From: Prostheceraeus crozeri
Taxonomy: Eukaryota > Platyhelminthes > Polycladida > Euryleptidae
DNA length: 64,000 bases
Direction of reading: 5' to 3'
NCBI GenBank assembly: GCA_907163375.1
Contig: CAJQUW010013617.1
Span: forward strand, 1 to 64,000
The translations under genes and the position numbers were made by a program. Below the pieces are notes generated by a model, which worked only from the letters and a program-made list of their open reading frames with translations, was not told where the DNA came from and did not search any database. Below, one piece after another: positions 24,180 to 34,738 of the stretch (positions are counted from its first letter, which is position 1; the number at the start of each line of letters is the position of its first letter).

Positions 24180-27100
24180 TTTTTTCGGGTGCATCCATCT
24201 TTTCACGCATCATAATATCTTATGAAGTTCAGATAACACTGGACTTTTTGAGATTACATGTGCGCCACAATATCAAAATAACAACGTTTAGTCGAAAAGT
24301 AAATAATTTAGATGCTTCAACAAAATTATTGTAATTTAGTTGGAAAATATATTTTGGGTGATTCACCTAGATTGTCGATGTCTAGTCATCAAAATTTCTG
24401 ATCAATCCGCTCTAACATGTAAGTCTAATATTTTGGATGTTTTTAGCTGAGGCTTCAAATTCTCAAGTCTAGTGCTAGGTGCTACTCATTGCCCATCTAA
24501 TTGAATCGCTCATCATTCCTCTTGCACACGGTTCTTTTTTAGTTAAACTTCATTATTCAGGGATGAGAATTGTGTACCAGGGTCCCGGCGAAAATTTATG
24601 TTTCAAGGGGTTATGTTCCTGTTGATACATGCTAACATACGCAGGCTGGAGTGTACGTATGTTTTTACGTAGCTTCATCTAGCAATAAAACTACACATGG
24701 AGTTTTGCAATTTCGAATTTCACGACAAGAAAACCAACAACCTCCTATCAGCTACCATCAGTTATCAATTAGGCATGTCTATGATGTTGGTTTCGGTTAT
24801 TCTGATTTCAGCTGGAACGATTATTTAGACATTGAGTATCTCAACACATTTTATCATTTTATGACCAGCAAGGTCATCAGAGGACTCTGAGCTTTTCAAT
24901 GCCTCTTCCTCTTTCCGAAATCAAGGTTCTCATTTCATGGATGAGAAAACGAGAAGAAAAAAATTCTGAGACAGCCTCATCAACACCAATATTCATCTAA
25001 AATATTGGGAAGATCGCCATCTCTGTCACTCAATAAATCACGACGTGCTGTCGAGAGCACTACCGTACCATCAAATACAGACAAAACAGTAGTGATACAA
25101 ACCGTAATACTGATGTCGAACAGCCCCTACATGAACTTTGTTTGGACCTTGGTGATGCACAAACCTATTATAACATCAGAATATCACGTGCAACATTATT
25201 GACTGCGCAAATGGAAGACAGAGTCGCCCACGACCTCTTGCTTCGGCTACATCCATAGAAGATTGTGAACAAAAAATTACCGAGAATTATCGAAATGTTC
25301 TTAATAACTCTGTCCCTCTCGTACAGCATCTAAAGCCTTGAGATTCACCATTATAGTCACTGTAACACATGTACAAATTGTACACTACAGTGAATATAAT
25401 GTAATTGTAAATAAGTATCATTCTCAACTCAACCCACGAAGTACATTCGATTTGACTCAACAACGCGCATGGTCCGGATGAAATCCTAACATGAGCGTTG
25501 CTTACTAGTGTAAATTACATTGCCTGCATACCTAGACAGGGCCATCCACCCCTCGATGATCAGTGAGGTGTTTCCATCAGTGATCATCTTCAAAACTTCA
25601 CAACAGCATTCTACCTAGTCGTGCCAATCGAATGTCATCCAACGGCTTCCTCCTCTACAATAATAGGATTCTTACTTTCAATCTAATAAAGGCCTGCAAC
25701 AGGTGACCCGAATGATAAGCGACAATTGTCGCGAACATTAGCTTGATATCTCAATAGTATCAATTAAATTCTCACAAATAAAATAGAATAACTAAAAATT
25801 GAGTTACATCCTCAGTCTAAAAGTGGAATTCATATCTGAATAGCTGCATTTTCATCGAGTGTCAGGAATCACCAACAGGACTAGTTCCCTGGTATCAACG
25901 AAAGTACCTATTTCATCAACAAGACATCCGCAACATGTTAATTGAATATGTTAATTGACTTCATATGCCATTTCCGCTTCTCAGATTTTCTCAGAGTCCT
26001 CGACTCGGTCTCAATAAGAACCATTCCAGAGAGATAACATCAACTTACGTACAAGATGTCAAAATCAGAGCAGCGATGAATATGCATGAAGAAGTCCTTG
26101 TCCATTTTCAATTTGTAGTTTTCCTGGACGCTCAGGTGCGCTCAACTGACCGGCTGCATTGTTCGTCGACGAACTTGCTCTGGTTTTCCAGCTGCCCTAC
26201 GACACATTTTGCATGACGTTGCCACTCATAGAGGCCGTCTCCAGGAACATCAATGAACATTAAACAAGATGTACGAAACTGCGATGAGAGTCGGTTTGCA
26301 GAATGCTATAAAAAGTGAGATGATGCCATCGCCCGAAGGCCTGACCGTGTGAATGGGTGCGCAATAATTTTGGATCAGCACGTAAAAATGACAGTTACAG
26401 CGCTGGCCAAAACGTCGCCAGTTCTGCCTCAATCGCAACCAAACTTGGACTCTCCTTATCACTCTCCAGAGTCCTTTACAGCAACATGGCAGCCAACAGG
26501 CGACCATGGCCTGAGAAATATCTCATGCACTCACATAACCAATTGTTCTTCAATTTCACAAGTTAATTTTTTCGCAACATGACTTTACGCCGACAGCCTT
26601 ACGCCATCAAGTATTCTATCAGGATGACTGGATCTCCGGTGAGTGTCACTAGTAGATCGTTGTGATTTAAAACCCTCGAGGGAATTATCCTGAGCGGGTG
26701 GCCAATTTTTCTGACGAAATTTTAAGCATTTGTTAAGTTTTGGCTATCGGTGTGTCTATTAAAAATGACACTTAATTTCCTAATAAAACTTCTGTTAAAA
26801 ATCAGCTGCAAATGCTACTTTTTATGAGCATCCAATCAGACATTATTTAGTACGTTATTTCCACAAATGGTAGTTATTCAATCTGTAAATGTCTCATATA
26901 TAATTTTCTGAGGTTCGGTTCACCGGCAAGTTTTCATTTTGGCATATAAATACATGATGCTCATATTCAAATTCGTCATAATGTCTACACGAATCTAACG
27001 AAAAATCTCAGAAGCCTAATTTATCGCAAAAAATTTGTAGTAGGGTGAAACAAGTCATGAAAGAAGTTAGGCATTATCTAAAATCCATGAAATGTTTGTG

Positions 27101-27913
27101 CAATTGGCGCCAAAGAACGCACAGCTTTAATATTCAGCATGCTTGAACAAGTCTTTGACAAACTGACTCATCCCTTACTGTGGTGTTTCCGCAATGATCT
27201 ATGATGTTGTGCATGATGCTATGCATACTAAAAACACCGCTCACTTTTGCATGTCTATTCCTAGAACTTTTTCAATTTATCAATCTACATGATGACACTT
27301 GGTATATCAAGAACTGATGACTCTGAAGATCAGGAAAACACGAGTCATGCGACGACAGCATGCTCCATAGAAAATGCTCAGTGAATTATATGTTCACTCG
27401 GTCGCGTTCGTCATTCTGATTGACGACAAAAGCATGGTTTTACATATTCTATGTGAAGTGGAGTCTAGCAACGTCATCATTCAAGAACATTTCGGTGTCT
27501 TGTTTGGAAAATCGTTCATCATTTTCTTCTTCGTGCATAATGCACTTGCTACTTGACAATTAGCATGACTGGAAGTGCATTACGGTAGCCATGTTGGATA
27601 ATTAGGGTGACTAGGTGGTAATTAATTAATCTTCGTTTGAAACAGGCAAAAACACAACAAATAATTCAGCGCAATCCGTGACTTTAAACTTTTTCCACAG
27701 CTGATGACTGATCCATCATTAAGATTTAGAGGTTTTTGTTGTAGCCATTTTAACTCAGACAGTTAAATTGTGGATGTGAAGAAGTAGTAATGGTTACCTT
27801 TCACAGTTGATTAAACTATTTCTAGGATAATGTATGATGCAAGATGCAATAAACTGACGTCTCTCTAGATATTCTAAAGTCCCGGAAAATCGCAATCTTG
27901 GGATTAGTACCGA
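24180..27913. other. no gene recognised
   Basis: It contains one GAGTTACATCCTCAG-family repeat (25798-25920). Short open frames at 24651, 25005 and 26250-26580 lack recognisable domains or splice context. The 26.0-26.6 kb stretch is somewhat GC-richer and may be an unrecognised mobile element relic. Confidence 0.4.
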
Positions 27914-27921
27914 GATTAAAG

Positions 27922-28743
27922 CAGGGATGCGGAGTCCTGTCATTTTAATAGGACTCCGACTCCGGGGGTTAATAGGACTCCGGCTTTTGATAGGACTCCG
28001 ATTCCGGGTGGCAAGTACTCACTTTTTGAAAAACAAACCGGTAACCTATATCATAGATCATTATAGGCTTAGCTGAACCTATTTTTAGTGATCATTGCTG
28101 TATCAATTATCAATCATTATCGATGAAAGTTTATCAAATGTCGCTTTAAATTGGATGCATACGATTAGGCTCCTCCCATCCTTTTTGATGTGTGCTTCAC
28201 ATGGTTTTTCTCCAGTCTCTACCAGGTAGGAAAATCCCACATCTTTCTCCAAAAAATATCAGTACACTTTCGATTTTAATATGCGCTTTAGAGGAACCAT
28301 CACATACACGATTAACGTGAGGGTGAGAGGTAATGTTCTCAAACAAACTAGCATTTCATTTTTGTCTCTGATGTGACCTTTGGCGCGTAGGTGTGATCGA
28401 GGCTAGGAAGGCTTGTCTTCTCTACTAATCACCGAGTGAAAAGACAATCCCTTTTTCACTGTCACGGGTCATTCCCTCAACTATTACAAACTTTGCATGC
28501 ACTGCTACCTCTGTACCTTGGTTTGACGGCGAAAGTTGACATCAAGACAGTGATAGCTATGTACGAGGATAAATGATTTGTTTGTTTTATATTTCGGGTC
28601 TAGTTATAGGCCGGAGTCGGAGTCCTATCATTTGGTAGGACTCCGACTCCGAATCCAGCAAAAATGATAGGACTCCGACTCCGACTGCGACTCCGACTAT
28701 AGCAAAAATGATAGGGCTCCGGGACTCCGACTCCACATCCCTG
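27922..28743. mobile_element. hAT-type non-autonomous element, GGAGTC-repeat ends (822 bp)
   Basis: It begins CAGGGATGCGGAGTCC and ends with the imperfect complement (GGACTCCGACTCCACATCCCTG region). A perfect 8 bp target duplication GATTAAAG flanks it (27914-27921, 28744-28751). Both ends are packed with GGAGTC/GACTCC hexamers, spaced by AATGATAG-type blocks. No transposase frame is seen inside. Confidence 0.93.
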
Positions 28744-28889
28744 GATTAAAGAATCTTGAATAAATACCGTACCTTTTGTTACGCATGTCAGAGAGATATA
28801 TATATTTCGTTAAACTTCACAAAAGAAGACGAAAGTTACAATATCGATACATAAGTATGGGCACACTTCATTGTTCATTGTTCAAATAT

Positions 28890-29600
28890 GATTCTTCCTT
28901 CTTCTTCTTCCGAGCTTTTTGACGATGGTCGCTCCGGGATCGCCTCGAAGCCCTGGGTTCTCGTTGGTCCGTCGTGGCATCTTCACGTCCACGTAGGGTA
29001 GGTTGTTTATCGTTTGAGTTTGGTGTGGCCGAAGAAAGTTATGAGTGCGTTGAGTGTTGTTTTCTTGTTGATTAACTGGTCGATGTGTTCAAATGGGATA
29101 TCTTCTGATCTGGCTGCGTGTGATAGTTGTTTTCTGTGCATTGTGTAGCTAGGGCAGCGAAATATAATGTGGGATGCGGTTTCACGCTCTGAGCAAATGC
29201 CGTTTTGGCAGAAAGGGGGAATACTGGGGTCAAGTTTGTGTATAAAGTTGTTGTGTCGTCCGTGTCCTGTCAAGATTTGGGTGAGAGTGTGTGGGATATT
29301 GGATGGAAAGTGGTTGTATGAATTGTAGTGAAATGAGAATTTTGTCTGATGAAAGTGCCTGTATTTTGCATTTTGAATAGTAGAAGTGATACTGTCGGTT
29401 AAAATGTGATCCTCAAAGGCTTGATATTTGTTGTCCTGTTTAAGTTTGTGATTGTATGGTATTTTAAGGTGGTCTACAATTGGAGCTAATTGGGCTAAGC
29501 TTACAATTTCGTCTGTGCCACTTGTCAGAGAAATGATGCAAATACTATCAGGTGCTGATGCGTTTTTCTGTACTCGAATTAGTTCATCTCTAATCCCGGG
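28890..29600 (-). mobile_element. LINE 3' end (jockey/I-like), ORF2 C-terminus
   Basis: Reading minus from about 29600 to 29007, an open frame encodes LAQLAPIVDHLKIPYNHKLK, then HTLTQILTGHGRHNNFIHKL, CQNGICSERETASHIIFRCP and ITFFGHTKLKR. The TGHG...C..C...E...H..F.CP motif is the Cys/His tail typical of jockey/I-type LINE ORF2. The 3' UTR ends in GAAGAAGAAGAAGG. The reverse transcriptase part is absent. Confidence 0.78.
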
Positions 29601-29793
29601 AATAAAAATTCTTCAGTGCACCTTTTATATTTATAGGCCAGGCAAATGGCAAGAATAAAAACGGATGGCTGATGAGTCATGCGTTCCCAGGATTGAGCTT
29701 CCAGCATAAGCTATTAACATGAACTAGAACTTTAATGTAGTGAAAAGGAATGACCCTGTAAGCAGCAGGATATTTACAATTACATCAACCTAC

Positions 29794-29988
29794 CAAATAT
29801 TGTAGCAACACCTAATTCGTTTTTTGCTTCCACTTGTGTTTTTCGAACAGCTATGGGTAGCTTTATACAATCGGTGTGGCATCCATCATTTGTGTAATTC
29901 TGCCTCAATCCATAAAACGCAGCTGTGATTTCCTTGTATATTTCTTTGTGCAAATTAAAGATGGAAGCATCACAAAACATGAGCACTT
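29794..29988 (-). CDS. orphan exon candidate, unknown protein
   Basis: An acceptor (CTATATGTAG) and donor (GTAGGT) bound 65 codons that read like real protein: VLMFCDASIFNLHKEIYKEI, TAAFYGLRQNYTNDGCH and KTQVEAKNELGVATIFG. It has two Cys, an aromatic-rich helix and balanced charge. I do not recognise the family and found no partner exon, so it could belong to a gene mostly removed or masked by repeats. Confidence 0.35.
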
Positions 29989-29999
29989 CTACATATAGA

Positions 30000-31460
30000 A
30001 TGGATACGAGTTATTTCGAATGGAATTCAAAGGTAGCATATTTATGTACCATCGCGTCCTACGACTCCTAAAAATTAGTCAACTTTGGCTGTCAATAAAA
30101 GTCCAAATTGAAGTACTGAACTTAATAAAACTGCAATAAGAACAATTTCTCTAGTTAGTGCACCTTACTTGTGCATTTTAAATTCGTATTCATTATTCAC
30201 ATCAATTGTTCTGAAGGATTATTCAGTTAGCCTGTATGTAGGCTACATGTAAATCAAATTCAGATAAGAACGATGCATAATTTTTCAATATTTTGACGTT
30301 TTATTCAAAACAGTTTTTGTTACTGCTACATATCATGAAAGCAAGGCTCATTGGAGTGTACAGCAGTTTCTGAAACTTTCATGTAAATATGCATTCCACA
30401 TGTGTTTCTATCAGTAACTTCTCATTGGTATGCCTACTTTGCTCTTCAGAAAAGACATTGTTTTTGTGTGTATACATGACGGTCTACGTCGTCGTAAAAT
30501 AAGTCACGAAATGTAGTACACTTTGAAACATTCAGTGTGCAATCCCACGCCGCATTTACAGCTTTTCGTTCGTGAAAGACCTTGACATCGAGCCAAGGCT
30601 GCAGAAGCTGCTTAGTGGCGTGCAGGATTAAATTATTAGGCTAGTAGGCCTACCATTTTTGCGATTTGCCACCGATTAATTCTAACGTCTGGCCTCTCTC
30701 ATGCAATCATTCCTTTTCAGAGTTTGTAATCGTCCTCTTTATCTAGACCATGATCGTCAACTTCAGTGTGAGCTATAAGTTGCTATCCTGAATTAAAAGA
30801 GCAATAGTATTGAAAATGGCTTTCTTATGCACCCTATAGCTTTCAAAATCATGCTTACCTGCATCACAGGAGGCTGAAATTATCAATACCTTTTACGAGA
30901 CTTCGAGGAATCAAATACGAGTATTTGTCCAAGTGTAGTCAGTGTGTGTGCAATATAAAAATGCGCAGTCATTGTTCTTTGTTGATGTCACTGATGATGG
31001 CACGTGCATGACGTACTGAAACCGGTATGCTGAAATACAATGACAAAATAGCTTTCTTTAGCCTCTCTGATGTGTTTAGTGGCATTCCAAGAAAGCTGGA
31101 AAATCGGAACAGCTTTGAACTTGACGGGATAGTCCTTCGCACAGATAGCTATATGTTTACTCACTTTTAGTGGGCAGGATGCTTGATGTCATGTCTCTGG
31201 ACTCAGCTGATGGAACTGATTTCGAGATTTTGCCATATTTATCAGGAACAATAGTAGAATTGTTCATTAAGAGAATTCTTCCTTCCTTGAATGCCTAATG
31301 TATTGTATAGATATGCATGTATCCTCTTCTCACTTTTTATTTAATGCCTTGATAAGCAGTCAAACTGTGAAATCGATCGGCATAAAGCATTATTTGAGAA
31401 TCTGGCTGATTTTATTTTACTTATTTGCCGTCGTTTGCGTTTCCTTTTTTTTCTCTATAC
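30000..31460. other. no gene; one hammerhead-like motif
   Basis: Non-coding. At 30991-31025 CTGATGATGGC...CTGAAACCGG has the order of Penelope-type terminal motifs, preceded by ATATAAAA at about 30953. The stem II pairing is poor. Confidence 0.35.
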
Positions 31461-31462
31461 AA

Positions 31463-31463
<1 letters not shown>

Positions 31464-31540
<77 letters not shown>
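31464..31540. repeat. (TA)n microsatellite
   Basis: About 75 bases of uninterrupted TA dinucleotides directly beyond the 3' end of the minus-strand Penelope-like fragment. Confidence 0.97.
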
Positions 31541-31542
<2 letters not shown>

Positions 31543-31559
31543 GAAGATAAAATGGTTGT

Positions 31560-32200
31560 CAAATAATAAAACACAACTCAGGAAAAACTAGGATCTGGAT
31601 TCCCGACCCGTTTCACCTCTTTGAGGCTAGTTATGGTAATGAATTTAATGCACAGCTTTATTTTCAAATAAACATAGTTTCTAGTAAACTACTAGAGAGG
31701 AATTAGCACATAGAAGTAGCCAAGATCAGAATTTTCATGATTTGTTAAGTTTAGGCTGAAGCATAGATATATGCATCTTCTCTTTGTTCTCTCGATCAAT
31801 GCTTGTGGATGATGGTGACATCTTATAAATAGGTGCAGCTTCAAAATTATTATGTGAAGATGTGGTAGCTGCGCACCTTATTAAATGACGACAAACGTCC
31901 AAAATTCTGCATTGAGGTCTAAGCATCTGTTGTCTATGTATCTCCTGTATTTGAGTCTATGCATTTCCTGAAACTGCCTCCAGTATGCCCTATGTAATAA
32001 TCTTGACAATTCTTACATCGAATGACATACACGACATTACTGGAGTAGCAGTTAAGATTTGAATTAACAGTAGAACATTTAATTACACCATTGACATCAA
32101 AGTCTATTGTTTTGCATACTATCATCGTTTCACAACATGCATATCTGGGTTCACCACACCTACTGACACCATTAATAGTCCTCCTATTGTTCTGAAAAAG
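31560..32200 (-). mobile_element. Penelope-like element, 3' part (linker, GIY-YIG endonuclease, terminal motif)
   Basis: On the minus strand CGEPRYACCETMIVCKTIDF is a Cys-rich linker. It is followed by NLNCYSSNVVYVIRCKNCQD and YYIGHTGGSFRKC, the Penelope-type GIY-YIG endonuclease, here with YYIG, continuing to about 31735 with a frame break. About 100 bases downstream (31640-31580) is CTAGCCTCAAAGAGGTGAAA CGGGTC, matching stem II, GAAA and the cleavage side of Penelope hammerhead motifs with a decayed first box. No reverse transcriptase part was found. Fossil. Confidence 0.8.
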
Positions 32201-32209
32201 AGTTCTCTG

Positions 32210-33420
32210 TGAATCTCTGTGAACAGATCTTTGTGAATTTTTGAGTTCTTCTAAATGGCATGGATAAAGTTGTGTTTATTTATTGCAATTTGCGGCTACT
32301 TTTTGTTTTCCAAACACCTGAAAGCCTTTTCACCGAATAAAATTCCATGTTCTAACACATGAAGCCGCATAAAGAGTATGGCATTGCACTTGTATCATAT
32401 TACATTTCCATCATGTCAAATTATTTTTTAATTTCATGATATGTTTTGAAAAAAGATCTTCATGTTTTACCCTCGTAGGTGAAAATAGTCTGCATTATTT
32501 CTCGACCAAGAAGTTGGCGGTACAATATTTTGATGATGTCAATAGTTGTTCTAAGTGGAGAGTGTGATAATGTTAATAACTGTAGGTGCGAACTGTGGTC
32601 TCTTCTATCATTAGATTTGCTAAGCTACATAGTGATGTAGAAGCAGCATTAATGATACTGGAAATTTAATCAGATTTCTAGACCGAGGCGCAAGATTTTT
32701 CAACCTAATGCGCATTATATGGACTGGTCCCTATTGATTCCTATTATTCCATATTTCGGGCCCAGGTCCCTAACATACGGACCTGTCAAAAAGTTCATGA
32801 AACTCTTTATATAAATGCCTCTTTATATTACTCTTATATCTAATACTAATACTTTTATATAACTCTATATAAATAACTCTTTATATAACTCATTTATATA
32901 AATACCTACTCTTGCTGAAGTGCGAATGATTTTTCACAAATTTCTTGATAGAACAAGGATTTGACATCAATCAATATGCTCATTAGTCCAATATCTTTAT
33001 TACTATGTTTCTTAGCTTTTTTATACTTAAGATCAACTGGTTCTTATCATTTCATCATGAATATTAAATGACACGAGAGAATATAAGAGACATTACCGGT
33101 TGCATTATAGCCTACGTATTCATCTTGTTATGGACATCACTTAAATGTAAACAGACCTGCATGATTTTATGTGTTCTGCACACGTAGTCATATACGTAAT
33201 AAACTTAACTATTACCGGCTGACTATTAACTTAACGACTAGTAATGTGGCTTTTGCGATTGGTACAGAAATTCATCCTGGATTTCAAAATAGTACGGAAG
33301 AATCACATTGAATTCAATCTTTACCCTATCTTAATTGCACTTATATAAACCACGTATCAAAATTTGCATCAGCAAGTAGGCACATGTACATGCACATCTC
33401 TATAATGAACGACTTCTACA
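32210..33420. other. no gene recognised
   Basis: AT-rich. The stretch 32810-32910 has ATATAAAT/CTCTTTATATAA near-repeats. Nothing codes convincingly. Confidence 0.4.
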
Positions 33421-33423
33421 CTT

Positions 33424-33710
33424 CTACACTTGTAACAGAACAGCTCCTGTTGTTTCGTGACGCCTTTTTATACTTGGCTTGTTCAAGTTGATAAGTCGCG
33501 ATTCCACCAAACTTGTTTCAACCGAATCATTCAGATATCTCAAATATTCAACGCTAAAATTTTCTATGCTACTGACGTCACAAATTTTGGTGCGATCTGA
33601 CAAAGTGCAGAATTTTTTATATGGATTTAGATGGATAGAAATATGACTGTGATGTTTTAGGCATTCCACAAGTACGAATGATGCGTATGGAACTATCCGC
33701 CGTGTGCGTC
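33424..33710 (-). other. unrecognised open frame
   Basis: The minus strand is open for about 95 codons (VPYASFVLVECLKHHSHISI ... VETSLVESRLINLNKPSIKR). Composition is protein-like, but no family is recognised and no splice partners were found. It could be a first exon or part of a mobile element. Confidence 0.25.
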
Positions 33711-33749
33711 GAAATTAATTTAGAGCACAGGCGCATTTAGGGGTCCTGC

Positions 33750-34260
33750 GGGGTCATCTTTGATCCCAATCGCATTCCTAAATAGCTTGCTGACCGCCGC
33801 AATTACGCCAATACCGATCTGGACACACCGTGCGACAAAGTCGAAATCGCAGAGCCAGGAAAGCTTCAAATCGATTGGCCGAGCCTTGCCGAGAAGCTGC
33901 TTTATGTGCAGATTGATAACCCAGCGTCAATCAAGAGCGCTGGCAATGTCTGCACGATGGTGCTGCGTGAATCCATCTTCGAGCAAATGTGGCCAAACGG
34001 TCCATTTAGCAAAGATCGGTATGATGCTTCCGCTTAGGTCGGTCGACAACAACGTGGCTTTAGCATTATGAAGCTGACCAAGGCGCCGCATCGCAATCGT
34101 CTGTTGGAAAAAACGCTATCCGCTCTGATGAACGTCACCATTAAGCCCACCACCTGAGCTGTCAGACAAAGAAGCGCTGGAGATTGCGACTGTCTGGTTA
34201 CACAAGATGCCGCTTTGCAAGGTGACCGATCGAGAAGGAGGAGCGTGACCCAATGGGAAC
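33750..34260 (+). pseudogene. GC-rich hAT transposase C-terminal relic
   Basis: One frame from 33798 reads NYANTDLDTPCDKVEIAEPG, then CTMVLRESIFEQMW, crosses a TAG at 34035 and continues QQRGFSIMKLTKAPHRNRLL EKTLSALMNVTIKPTT to TGA 34155. The adjacent frame adds LSDKEALEIATVWLHKMP. RGFS.MK...RNRL...TLSALMN.TI is the hAT dimerisation motif (usually ERGFS). The base composition is clearly more GC-rich than its surroundings, suggesting a fairly recent arrival. It ends a few hundred bases before SPICE1. Confidence 0.65.
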
Positions 34261-34627
34261 AGTTGCGCGCCGTGCGTCTAACTAAGAGACTATTTTCATC
34301 TATTTTTACACATTTGGCCTGGATTTTATCTCTCTTGACGACCCCAAAACCTTGACCATTCGAGCTAAAACTGCACCTTTTCTTTTTTCTTACCCAAAGG
34401 AATACTGTGGGAGACGATCACCCGGACTTTTCCATCTTTTAATTTTTTAACTCCCCTGTTCCACAAGTTTCACAGCAGAACAATGCTGTTACTTGTTTGC
34501 TTTTTACTTCATTGCTTGTTTCTACTTTTCTTCTATTGAGAGATATATTTTGAGAAGCATTCTACTAATGCGCCGTATCAGTAAACATCTCTTGACTGAT
34601 GCTTTAATGTTCATCACTGATTTTTAG

Positions 34628-34738
34628 GTGGCTATGAGTAGCCGTCATGGGAAGCCAAATATCCCAAATAAAAAGAAGAGCACTTCGACCAAGCCGACTG
34701 ATGGACATTGTAAAATCGCAGCCAGACCTAATTGGGAT
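34628..34738 (+). CDS. SPICE1: SPICE1 exon with start codon
   Basis: Acceptor GATTTTTAG ends at 34627, six bases before the ATG at 34634, so an upstream untranslated exon is implied. It encodes 35 residues from MSSRHGKPNIPNKKKSTSTK to RPNWD, with donor GTGAGT after 34738. The basic Lys-rich start and closing WD fit the SPICE N-terminus. Confidence 0.75.

Noticed and set aside
27922-28743. CRISPR-like or satellite array of GGACTCCGACTCCG
   Set aside because: The repeats are confined to the two ends of a unit with inverted termini and an 8 bp target duplication; no regular spacers are present.
30991-31025. Active hammerhead ribozyme
   Set aside because: CTGATGA and GAAA are present, but the bases between them do not form the required stem II next to the core.
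31298-31540. Open frame ending in a long Tyr-Ile repeat
   Set aside because: The repeat is simply translated (TA)n.
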